Origin: Rhizobium sp. JAB6
Lineage (GTDB): Bacteria > Pseudomonadota > Alphaproteobacteria > Rhizobiales > Rhizobiaceae
Assembly: GCF_003024605.1 (NCBI RefSeq)
Contig: NZ_PYJQ01000009.1
Span: forward strand, 496,001 to 560,000
DNA: 64,000 nt
Direction: 5' to 3'
Position 1 is the stretch's first letter. Every line of letters begins with the position of its first letter. This document shows, one piece after another, positions 57,406 through 64,000 of this stretch. Under the pieces are notes generated by a model, which ran no database searches, was not told where the DNA came from, and saw only the letters and a list, made by a program, of their open reading frames with translations. Both the position numbers and the translations under genes were made by a program.

Positions 57406-58107
57406 ATGACGACAAAAGCAGCAATTTCGGACGACGCAGCACATCTTCTGGTGGTGGATGACGACACACGTATCCGCGCCCTTCTCAACCGTTACCTGAT
57501 GGAAAAGGGCTTCCGCGTCACGGCCGCCGCCGATGGCGCCGAAGCGCGCCGCAAGCTGGAAGGGCTCGATTTCGATCTCATCATCATGGATGTGATGATG
57601 CCCGGCGAATCCGGCATTGCGCTGACCTCGAGCCTGCGGGCCATCAAGAACATTCCGATCATCATGCTGACGGCCCTGGCAGAGGCCGATTCCCGCATAG
57701 CGGGCCTCGAAGCCGGCGCGGACGATTATCTGCCGAAGCCCTTCGATCCGCGCGAACTGGTGCTGCGCGTCAACAATATCCTGCGCCGCAATGCACCCGC
57801 CGATTCCCCGAAGATCGAACTCGTGATGTTCGGACCTTATACGTTTTCGCTGACGCGCAAGGAGCTCAAGAAGGCCGCGGAGCTCATTCGCCTCACCGAT
57901 CGCGAGCAGGAAATCATGCTGCTCTTTGCCAAGCGCGCCGGCGAGACGATCCCGCGCCATGAACTGATCGGCAACGACGCCGAAGTGGGCGAGCGGACGA
58001 TCGACGTGCAGATCAATCGGCTGCGCCGCAAGATTGAAGATGACCCCGCCAACCCTATCTGGCTGCAGACGGTGCGTGGTATCGGCTATCGTCTGAGCAT
58101 AGATTGA
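57406..58107 (+). CDS. OmpR family response regulator (PetR-like)
   Basis: A 233-residue response regulator. I place the start at 57406 (MTTKAAISDDAAHLLVVDDDTRIRALL); an ATGA overlap with the MarR stop at 57325 would add 27 residues. The receiver has VVDDD (about residues 16-20), phospho-acceptor Asp62 in IIMDVMMPGESG, and Lys111 in LPKPFDP. The C-terminal winged helix (about 140-230) includes LTDREQEIMLLFAKRAGETIPRHELIG, TIDVQINRLRRKIEDDP and QTVRGIGYRL. The kinase gene follows after 22 bases, so the pair is a two-component system. Confidence 0.94.
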   Translation: MTTKAAISDDAAHLLVVDDDTRIRALLNRYLMEKGFRVTAAADGAEARRKLEGLDFDLIIMDVMMPGESGIALTSSLRAIKNIPIIMLTALAEADSRIAGLEAGADDYLPKPFDPRELVLRVNNILRRNAPADSPKIELVMFGPYTFSLTRKELKKAAELIRLTDREQEIMLLFAKRAGETIPRHELIGNDAEVGERTIDVQINRLRRKIEDDPANPIWLQTVRGIGYRLSID

Positions 58108-58129
58108 GATCGGCCCGCGGGACCAGATT

Positions 58130-59512
58130 ATGGTGACATTCGATTCCATCAGACGCGACCAGGATCACACGCCGTCCAACGGATTGCGGTGGCTTTCGCG
58201 CTGGATGCGTCGCTATATTCTGCCGACCGGTCTTTATGCCCGCTCGCTGCTGATCTTCATCCTGCCGATGATCATCCTGCAGGCGGTCGTCACCGTCGTC
58301 TTCATGGAGCGCCACTGGCAGATGGTGACGCAGCGCCTGTCCATGGCGACCACGCGCGATATCGCCGCCATCATCAGCATCATCCAGACCTACCCGCAGG
58401 ATGACGACTATTCCGCCATCACGCAGATGGCGCGGCAGAAGCTCGATCTCGCCATTTCGATCGAACCGGGTGGCGAACTGCCGCCGCCCGCCGAAAAGCC
58501 GTTCTTCTCGATCCTGGATGGTATTCTGAGCGACGAGATCCGCGATCAAATCAACCTGCCCTTCTGGATCGATACGGTCGGCAATTCCAGCCTAGTCGAG
58601 ATCCGCATCAAATTGCCCGACAAGGTGCTGCGCGTCTTCGCCAAGCGCAGCCAGACCTATGCGTCGAATACCCATATCTTCATCCTCTGGATGGTCGGCA
58701 CCTCGCTGGTGCTGATCGGCATCGCCGTCCTGTTTCTGCGAGGCCAGATCCGCCCGATCCTGGCGCTGGCTCAGGCGGCCGAAAGCTTCGGCAAGGGACA
58801 GCGGCTGGAAAACTACTCTCCCCGCGGCGCCGACGAAATACGCCGGGCGGGCCTTGCCTTCATCCTGATGCGCGAACGCATCGAACGGCAGATCGAGCAG
58901 CGTACCGCCATGCTCTCCGGCGTGAGCCACGATCTGCGCACCGTTCTTACCCGCTTCAAGCTGCAGCTCGCCCTCGTCGGCGACAATCCGGATCTTGCCG
59001 GCCTCAGTGAAGATGTGGAGGACATGCAAAGCATGCTCGAGGGCTACATGGCCTTCGCACGCGGCGAGGCGGAAGAAGATGTCGGGCAGTTCAAGCTCAC
59101 CGATATCCTTGAGAAGATCCAGCAGGACTTCGCCCTCCACGGCAAATCCATGAGCTTCTCCATCGAAGGCGACGATCAGATCTCCGTCCGGCCGAATGCG
59201 TTTACCCGCCTGGTAACGAACCTTGCCACCAACGCCCGCCGCTACGCCAACAGCCTTCGCATCGAAGCAAGGCACAGCGCCAAATGGCTGACGATCATCT
59301 TCGATGATGATGGCCCCGGCATCCCGGTCGCAGCGCGAGACGACGTCTTCAAACCGTTCTTCCGGCTGGATTCGGCCCGCAATCTCGATAAGTCGGGCAC
59401 CGGCCTCGGCCTTGCCATTGCGCGCGACATCGCCCGCAGCCATGGCGGCAATGTCACGCTCGGCGACAGCCCGCTCGGGGGCTTGCGCGCCACCATCCGC
59501 ATTCCTGCCTGA
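58130..59512 (+). CDS. Sensor histidine kinase (EnvZ-like)
   Basis: A 460-residue membrane kinase. There is a cytoplasmic N-terminus, membrane helices at about 37-58 and 183-203, and a periplasmic domain of about 125 residues between. HAMP follows (about 204-255, RGQIRPILALAQAAESFGKG), then the H-box MLSGVSHDLRTVLTRFKLQL with His267. The ATPase domain has LVTNLATNARRYA (N-box), DDDGPGIP (G1), FRLDSARNLDKSGTGLGLAIARDIA (F and G2). It should phosphorylate the response regulator encoded just upstream. The stimulus is unknown, though EnvZ-like topology suggests an envelope signal. Confidence 0.95.
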   Translation: MVTFDSIRRDQDHTPSNGLRWLSRWMRRYILPTGLYARSLLIFILPMIILQAVVTVVFMERHWQMVTQRLSMATTRDIAAIISIIQTYPQDDDYSAITQMARQKLDLAISIEPGGELPPPAEKPFFSILDGILSDEIRDQINLPFWIDTVGNSSLVEIRIKLPDKVLRVFAKRSQTYASNTHIFILWMVGTSLVLIGIAVLFLRGQIRPILALAQAAESFGKGQRLENYSPRGADEIRRAGLAFILMRERIERQIEQRTAMLSGVSHDLRTVLTRFKLQLALVGDNPDLAGLSEDVEDMQSMLEGYMAFARGEAEEDVGQFKLTDILEKIQQDFALHGKSMSFSIEGDDQISVRPNAFTRLVTNLATNARRYANSLRIEARHSAKWLTIIFDDDGPGIPVAARDDVFKPFFRLDSARNLDKSGTGLGLAIARDIARSHGGNVTLGDSPLGGLRATIRIPA

Positions 59513-59524
59513 GGGAGAGAGCAT

Positions 59525-60106
59525 ATGCCGATCGATATCGATGGCATGCACTGGTTGAACACGCCGCCGATGTGGGAAGTGAACCAAGGCCGCCTGTTCG
59601 TCCAATCCGGCGGCAAGACCGATTTCTGGCAGGAAACCTATTACGGCTTCCACCGCGACGACGGCCACTTTCTTGGAATGCCCCGCCGCGGCGATTTCAC
59701 CGCCGAAGCCACCTTCGTCGGGCATTATCGCGAGCTTTATGATCAGGCTGGCCTGATGGTCCGCCACGATGCAAGGCACTGGATGAAATGCGGGATCGAA
59801 TATACCGACGGCGCCAGGCATTTCAGCGTCGTCGCCACCAATGGCAATTCGGATTGGTCCGCCTTCCGCCTCGATCACGAATTCGATGCCATATCGGCGC
59901 GGGTCACCCGCAACGGCGACGCCCTCTTCATCCAGTACCGCACCGACCGGATGAGCGAGTGGCATATGGCAAGACTCGCCTGGTTCGATCCGACGCTGGA
60001 GGAAGTGTTGGTCGGCCCAGCCTTCTGCTCGCCACAACGCGAAGGCTTCGAAGCGGAGTTCCTCGATTTCAGCCTGACCGACCCGGTATCACGGGATATT
60101 CACTGA
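59525..60106 (+). CDS. DUF1349 family protein (concanavalin-like fold)
   Basis: A 193-residue protein, MPIDIDGMHWLNTPPMWEVNQGRLFVQS, matching the DUF1349 beta-jelly-roll family: KTDFWQETYYGFHRDDGHFLG, FVGHYRELYDQAGLMVRHDARHWMKCGIEY, and SVVATNGNSDWSAFRL. These resemble carbohydrate-binding folds, and the yeast relative has been called a regulator of enolase. There is no signal peptide. GAGGGAGAG lies before the ATG, 12 bases after the kinase stop, so it may belong to the same operon. Confidence 0.9.
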   Translation: MPIDIDGMHWLNTPPMWEVNQGRLFVQSGGKTDFWQETYYGFHRDDGHFLGMPRRGDFTAEATFVGHYRELYDQAGLMVRHDARHWMKCGIEYTDGARHFSVVATNGNSDWSAFRLDHEFDAISARVTRNGDALFIQYRTDRMSEWHMARLAWFDPTLEEVLVGPAFCSPQREGFEAEFLDFSLTDPVSRDIH

Positions 60107-60141
60107 CGCCTTCCCCTCTCCGATTGCGAAAGGGACAAGGC

Positions 60142-60483
60142 TCACATCATCTTCTTGCCGTTCGGCACCGGCTGGGTCACCGCGGCAAGAACGATCGCGC
60201 CGCCTTCATCTTCGAAGCCGAGGGTCAGTACCTCGGAGCGCACCGGACCGATCTGACGCGGCGGAAAATTGACGACGGCCAGCACCTGCCGGCCGATAAG
60301 GGTTTCCGGCGTGTAATGCACGGTGATCTGCGCGGAGGAGCGCTTGATGCCGATCTCCGGCCCGAAATCGATCCTGAGCTTGTAAGCGGGCTTGCGCGCT
60401 TCCGGAAAAGCCTCCGCCTCGATGATGGTACCGACGCGGATGTCCACCCGCTCGAAATCGCCGTAAGTGATCTCTTCCGTCAT
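60142..60483 (-). CDS. csaA: tRNA-binding protein CsaA-type
   Basis: A 113-residue OB-fold protein of the CsaA/Trbp111 group: [32 protein letters not shown] at the start, [31 protein letters not shown] in the middle and [30 protein letters not shown] at the end. It corresponds to the C-terminal tRNA-binding domain of methionyl-tRNA synthetase. In Bacillus it has chaperone-like activity. It is the last gene of the ybjN-proC-csaA group, 15 bases after proC. Confidence 0.92.
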   Translation of the reverse strand: MTEEITYGDFERVDIRVGTIIEAEAFPEARKPAYKLRIDFGPEIGIKRSSAQITVHYTPETLIGRQVLAVVNFPPRQIGPVRSEVLTLGFEDEGGAIVLAAVTQPVPNGKKMM

Positions 60484-60498
60484 GTCCCGCCTTTAAAT

Positions 60499-61338
60499 TC
60501 AGCCGGCCAGTTCCTGCGCCCGTTTGCGCGCCGCCTCAAGGGCCGCGTCGAACAGAGGCTGCATGCCATCCTCCGCCATCAGGACGCTCAGCGCCGCAGC
60601 GGTCGTGCCGCCGGGAGAAGTCACATTCTGGCGCAGGCGCGAAGCGTCGTCGGGAGACTGGTGCAGCAATTCACCAGCCCCCGCGACGGTTTCCCGTGCG
60701 AGCCGCATGGCGAGGTCCGCCTGCAGGCCGAGCTTTCGGCCCGCCTCCGCCATGCATTCCACGAGATAGAAAACATAGGCCGGGCCGCTGCCGGACACGG
60801 CGGTTACCGAGTCGATATCGGCTTCGCCAGGCACCCATTCCACCGGACCCGATACCTTCAGCAGACTTTGCACCAGGTGCCGCTGACGGTCGTTGACCCC
60901 AGCATTGGCAAAGGCACCCGTGATCCCACGTCCGATCATGGCAGGCGTATTCGGCATGGCGCGCACCATCGCAGCATCGCCGAAATGCTTTTCAAGCAGC
61001 GAGAGCGTCTTGCCGGCAGCGATGGAGACGATGACGGTCCCCTCGCCGATCACGGATTTGAAGGGCGGCAGAACCGCATCCATGATTTGCGGTTTGACGG
61101 CGATGAAGAGAACGCCCGCCGTCACGCCTTTCGGAACTTCGGTGACATGACTTGCGCCGGCGTCCGCGATCATTTTGCGCATCGCGTCGGCCGGGTTCGG
61201 ATCGACGACGATGACGGATGATCCCGGCACGCCGTTTTTCAGCCACCCCGTCAGCAATGCTCCACCCATGTTACCGGCGCCGATCAGGACGATCGGACCG
61301 GACGATGCAAATGCATTGGCGGATTGTTCGCCTGTCAT
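60499..61338 (-). CDS. proC: Pyrroline-5-carboxylate reductase
   Basis: A 279-residue enzyme that makes proline by NAD(P)H reduction of pyrroline-5-carboxylate. I start at 61338 (MTGEQSANAFASSGPIVLIGAGNMGGALL); the frame extends upstream into the preceding gene's region. The dinucleotide loop is GAGNMGGAL (about residues 20-28), VKPQIMDAVLPPF is next, and the C-terminal signature is SGSGPAYVFYLVECMAEAG with NVTSPGGTTAAAL. The start codon is 1 base after the stop of the YbjN gene, so translation is coupled. Confidence 0.95.
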   Translation of the reverse strand: MTGEQSANAFASSGPIVLIGAGNMGGALLTGWLKNGVPGSSVIVVDPNPADAMRKMIADAGASHVTEVPKGVTAGVLFIAVKPQIMDAVLPPFKSVIGEGTVIVSIAAGKTLSLLEKHFGDAAMVRAMPNTPAMIGRGITGAFANAGVNDRQRHLVQSLLKVSGPVEWVPGEADIDSVTAVSGSGPAYVFYLVECMAEAGRKLGLQADLAMRLARETVAGAGELLHQSPDDASRLRQNVTSPGGTTAAALSVLMAEDGMQPLFDAALEAARKRAQELAG

Positions 61339-61339
61339 G

Positions 61340-61840
61340 TCACGCTTCGCCCACCGTTTCAAAAAGTACGGCTTCCATGGCGCGGTTTGCATCGAGCCCC
61401 GACCATACAACGAATTGGAAAGCCTGATAGTAAGCTTCGCAGGTGTCAAGCGCGTTGGAAAGCAGCACTTCCACCTGACGGTTCGTGGGCTCTGCCCCGC
61501 CCGACAAGAGAAGCGATTGGCGGAAGATGACGATGTCTTCCTGGCGCCACAAATCGAAATGCCCCATCAGCACCTGCCCGTTGATGCAGGACAAGAGCTT
61601 GATCACCTCGTTCACGCGCGGATCCGGAACCTTGACATCGAAGGCGCAGGCTATGTGCAGCGCCTCGAACTCCTCCATCCAGGAGAAGGAGACGTGATAG
61701 TCGGTCCATCGACCCTCGACGGTCATGGCGAGTTCATCCTCGCCGGACCGTTCGAACGACCAGTCATTGTTGGCAGCGACGAATTCGATCATGTCGACCG
61801 GATTCGATTGTCGTTCGGCTTCCATTTCCATAAGGCTCAT
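61340..61840 (-). CDS. YbjN domain protein
   Basis: A 166-residue protein from the ATG at 61840 (MSLMEMEAERQSNPVDMIEFVAANNDW), with AAGG 6 bases upstream. The YbjN domain resembles type III secretion chaperones: WTDYHVSFSWMEEFEALHIACAFDV, INGQVLMGHFDLWRQEDIVIFRQSLLL, and a C-terminal helix with LDTCEAYYQAFQFVVWSG. In enterobacteria YbjN affects motility and stress response, but its biochemical role is not known. It is directly upstream of and coupled to proC, an arrangement that I believe is common in Rhizobiales. Confidence 0.9.
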   Translation of the reverse strand: MSLMEMEAERQSNPVDMIEFVAANNDWSFERSGEDELAMTVEGRWTDYHVSFSWMEEFEALHIACAFDVKVPDPRVNEVIKLLSCINGQVLMGHFDLWRQEDIVIFRQSLLLSGGAEPTNRQVEVLLSNALDTCEAYYQAFQFVVWSGLDANRAMEAVLFETVGEA

Positions 61841-62228
61841 GCAGCACCTTCTTGACCGGATCGGTTGCAGTTTCCCGTGGCTCGACACTGAAAGAACGCA
61901 AACAATTTTACTCCGGAAACATCCTCGGGATGATGTTGAACGGCTGCCAGACTAACGCTTCCACCATGCCCGGGGCTTACCAAGTCCGTTTCGAATCATC
62001 ATTTAAAATCAGTGTATAGCGGCATGCCCGGCATGCCAGCCCCTGAACGGTGATTTTGGAAACGGCACTGTGGAAAGCTCTTCGGACGCCTATTCAGAAG
62101 GGAGTCATAACCGACTCTGGCGATTGGCTTTTTTGCGTATGTCCACAGGTGGAAAAACAGACGGAAATTTTCGGAGGAAAAAGGCACGGCATACGGGTGC
62201 CGCGCCGATCTGCAAACGGAAGACCGGG
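61841..62228. other. Intergenic region between ybjN and ubiK
   Basis: These 388 bases hold no convincing gene. The ubiK terminator lies at 62178-62206, and a small GC palindrome (GGCATGCC-CGGCATGCC type repeat) is near 62021-62040. The ybjN promoter should be near 61860-61960. Nothing else was recognised. Confidence 0.5.
62178..62206 (-). terminator. Rho-independent terminator of ubiK
   Basis: On the minus strand GGCGCGGCAC (62206-62197) pairs with the complement of 62183-62192 (one G-T pair), and TTTTT follows. It lies 23 bases past the ubiK stop. Confidence 0.85.
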
Positions 62229-62489
62229 CTATTTACCCGCGGAAGCAAGCTTGGCTTCGAGCGCTTCGATTCTTGCAAGCAACGCCTCGTTTTCGTCGCG
62301 CGCCTTGATCGCCATTTCGCGAACGGCTTCGAATTCCTCGCGCTTGACGATATCCATGCTGTTCAGCCAGCGCTCGGCCTGGGCGTTGAAGGCGGTCTCG
62401 ATTTCGCGGCGCACGCCTTGGGCAGCACCGGCGGCATCGGTCATCAGCTTGGCGAATTCATCCAAGATTCGGTTCGGTCCAGTGCTCAT
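62229..62489 (-). CDS. ubiK: UbiK/BMFP family accessory protein
   Basis: An 86-residue protein starting MSTGPNRILDEFAKLMTDAAGAAQGVRREIETAF at 62489, with AAGGAG upstream. The N-terminal amphipathic part (about 1-45) is followed by a coiled coil ending VKREEFEAVREMAIKARDENEALLARIEALEAKL, the typical BMFP (YqiC) layout. UbiK helps assemble the ubiquinone biosynthesis complex under aerobic conditions; BMFP of Brucella promotes membrane fusion in vitro. It is divergent from lgt. Confidence 0.88.
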   Translation of the reverse strand: MSTGPNRILDEFAKLMTDAAGAAQGVRREIETAFNAQAERWLNSMDIVKREEFEAVREMAIKARDENEALLARIEALEAKLASAGK

Positions 62490-62751
62490 GGCTATCTCCT
62501 TGCGGCCGTCGGCCCCTCTACGGTCAGTCGATATGGGCCAGATAGTGCTGAGGTAGGATTTCCAACGGTCTGATGCAAGCAAATTGAGATAGGACTGGAC
62601 AAGCAGGCCTGATATCTCGGGCGGATCAACAATCGACTTGACCGTTTCGATAGCGAACGCCATGTTCCGCGCACATTTCGCTATATAGCATGATCCCCGT
62701 TCCAAAATGGCACGGTGCTTTCGGGAACATGCTGAAACGGGCCTGACGATC

Positions 62752-63639
62752 TTGCTGACATCCGCCAATCTCGCCGCCATCCTGCCGTTCCCGGACATCA
62801 ACCCCATCGCCGTCTCCCTCGGCCCGATCTCAGTCCATTGGTACGGGCTTGCCTATGTCGCCGGCATCCTGCTCGGCTGGTTCTATGCGAGGCGGCTGGT
62901 GGACAACGGCAAGCTCTGGCTGAACGATACCGCACCGATGACGCGCCAGCATCTGGATGACTTTATTCTCTGGGTCGCTTTCGGCATCGTTCTCGGCGGC
63001 CGTATCGGCTATATCCTCTTCTACGATCTCGATCCGGTGCTAGCCAATCCGATCCGCGCCATTGAGGTCTGGAACGGCGGCATGTCCTTCCACGGCGGAT
63101 TAATTGGCACCACTATCGCCATGATCCTGTTCGCAAGGCGCAACCAAATCCCGACCTGGAGCCTGTTCGATATCGTTGCCGCCGTCGCGCCGATCGGCCT
63201 ATTCTTCGGCCGCATCGCCAATTTCATCAACGGGGAGCTTTGGGGCCGGGCCAGCGACGTTCCGTGGGCGATGGTCTTCTGCAGTCCGCATGTGACCGCC
63301 GCCCACAACGGCATCTGCCCCGCCGGTCCCGATCCGCGCCACCCGAGCCAGCTCTACGAAGCCGGCATCGAAGGCATTCTTCTCTTCTTTCTGCTCTTCA
63401 TGCTGACCCGCTGGGAGCTGGCATTGAAAAAGCCGGGGACAGTCAGCGGTATTTTTGTCATCGGCTATGCCTTCTCGCGCATTTTTGTCGAATTCTTCCG
63501 TCAGCCTGACGAGCAGCTCGGCTATCTGCTCGGCACGAACTGGCTGACGATGGGCATGGTGCTGTCGCTTCCGATGGTCGCCATCGGCCTATGGGCCGTC
63601 ATCCGCGCACGGCAGGCAGCGGCAAGGCAGATCGCTTAG
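62752..63639 (+). CDS. lgt: Prolipoprotein diacylglyceryl transferase
   Basis: About 295 residues if it starts at the TTG at 62752 ([24 protein letters not shown]), or 310 from an ATG at 62707; neither has a strong ribosome site. The enzyme moves diacylglycerol from phosphatidylglycerol to the lipobox Cys of prolipoproteins. Seven membrane helices are visible. Key segments are [32 protein letters not shown], the signature [14 protein letters not shown] with the essential Arg, HPSQLYEAG, and [27 protein letters not shown] end. It leads the operon with the methyltransferase gene. Confidence 0.95.
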   Translation: MLTSANLAAILPFPDINPIAVSLGPISVHWYGLAYVAGILLGWFYARRLVDNGKLWLNDTAPMTRQHLDDFILWVAFGIVLGGRIGYILFYDLDPVLANPIRAIEVWNGGMSFHGGLIGTTIAMILFARRNQIPTWSLFDIVAAVAPIGLFFGRIANFINGELWGRASDVPWAMVFCSPHVTAAHNGICPAGPDPRHPSQLYEAGIEGILLFFLLFMLTRWELALKKPGTVSGIFVIGYAFSRIFVEFFRQPDEQLGYLLGTNWLTMGMVLSLPMVAIGLWAVIRARQAAARQIA

Positions 63640-63712
63640 GGTGGGGTTCAATATCGCGTGGTCCCTGGAACGCTCCCAGCCTTTCAGGATCACGCACTAG
63701 CGAAAGCAAAGA

Positions 63713-64000
63713 ATGACGACGGCGCTCGGGGAAAAAATCAAAGCCATCATCCGCACCAGTGGACCGTTGAGCATCACGGATTATTTTTCGCTGTGCCTCG
63801 CCGATCCGGTGCATGGTTATTACAAGACGCGTGAACCCTTCGGCCAATCCGGCGACTTCGTCACAGCGCCCGAGATCAGCCAGCTGTTCGGCGAAATGAT
63901 CGGCGTCTTCATGGTGCATGCCTGGCAGCGGCATGGAACGCCGGCCGAGGTGCGCCTCGTCGAAATCGGCCCTGGCCGCGGCACGATGATGTCGGACATG
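63713..64000 (+). CDS. SAM-dependent methyltransferase, MidA/NDUFAF7 family (start only)
   Basis: The first 96 codons of a gene cut by the window end: MTTALGEKIKAIIRTSGPLSITDYFSLCLADPVHGYYKTREPFGQ-type start, then GDFVTAPEISQLFGEMIGV and VRLVEIGPGRGTMMSDM, which is the SAM-binding loop. The mitochondrial relative methylates an arginine of complex I subunit NDUFS2. It lies 73 bases after lgt on the same strand, an arrangement common in Rhizobiales. Confidence 0.9.
   Translation, partial: MTTALGEKIKAIIRTSGPLSITDYFSLCLADPVHGYYKTREPFGQSGDFVTAPEISQLFGEMIGVFMVHAWQRHGTPAEVRLVEIGPGRGTMMSDM

Overview
This window looks like a stretch of core chromosome from an alphaproteobacterium of the Rhizobiaceae (Rhizobium/Agrobacterium/Sinorhizobium group). 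The base composition is high in GC. The markers fit that group: a 686-residue RpoD with a long acidic linker, a carB of about 1160 residues, proteins of the BA14K, DUF930, DUF1236 and DUF1127 types, and above all the block greA - LPS core glycosyltransferases - lrp - trxB - lsrB/vtlR - abcR1/abcR2 - arsR, which is known from Sinorhizobium and Agrobacterium. I see no rRNA or tRNA gene, phage, transposase or CRISPR array. The exact species cannot be fixed from the sequence.

Layout. 1-10 kb: end of a SIMPL-domain protein, two related small secreted proteins, a YjbQ protein, small enzymes, two regulators (LysR, AraC), two transporters, a TonB-like DUF930 protein and a chromosomal APH(3')-type kinase. 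10.8-22 kb: replication and transcription genes rpoD, recQ and dnaG, interrupted by the threonine-catabolic pair kbl-tdh and an SDR gene, then a small secreted protein followed by a run of four hairpins, and a YqeY protein. 22.4-36 kb: carA and carB, 8.4 kb apart, with transporters, LysR/aldo-keto reductase, a zinc metallopeptidase and a LytTR membrane regulator between them, then greA. 36-44 kb: LPS core genes, Lrp, thioredoxin reductase, the LysR regulator LsrB/VtlR, two tandem AbcR-type small RNAs with a duplicated LysR-type operator, and an ArsR regulator with an Old Yellow Enzyme. 44-56 kb: oxidoreductase/LysR pair, ChaA antiporter, aspartate aminotransferase, PQQ-type sugar dehydrogenase, cold-shock protein, and small secreted or envelope proteins. 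56-64 kb: a MarR-response regulator-histidine kinase operon, csaA-proC-ybjN, ubiK, lgt and the start of a MidA-like methyltransferase.

How the genes connect. Several regulator-target pairs can be read from gene order: LysR/aldo-keto reductase (28.3 kb), LysR/NAD-binding reductase (45 kb), ArsR/Old Yellow Enzyme (42.5 kb), LsrB/AbcR sRNAs (41-42 kb), and MarR with a two-component system (57 kb). For the last four, dyad-symmetric DNA elements sit at the expected places. The most interesting features outside protein-coding genes are the tandem AbcR locus with its duplicated promoter and palindrome, the four-hairpin array at 21.36-21.53 kb, the paired dyads before the MarR gene, and repeated AT-rich motifs before the cold-shock gene.
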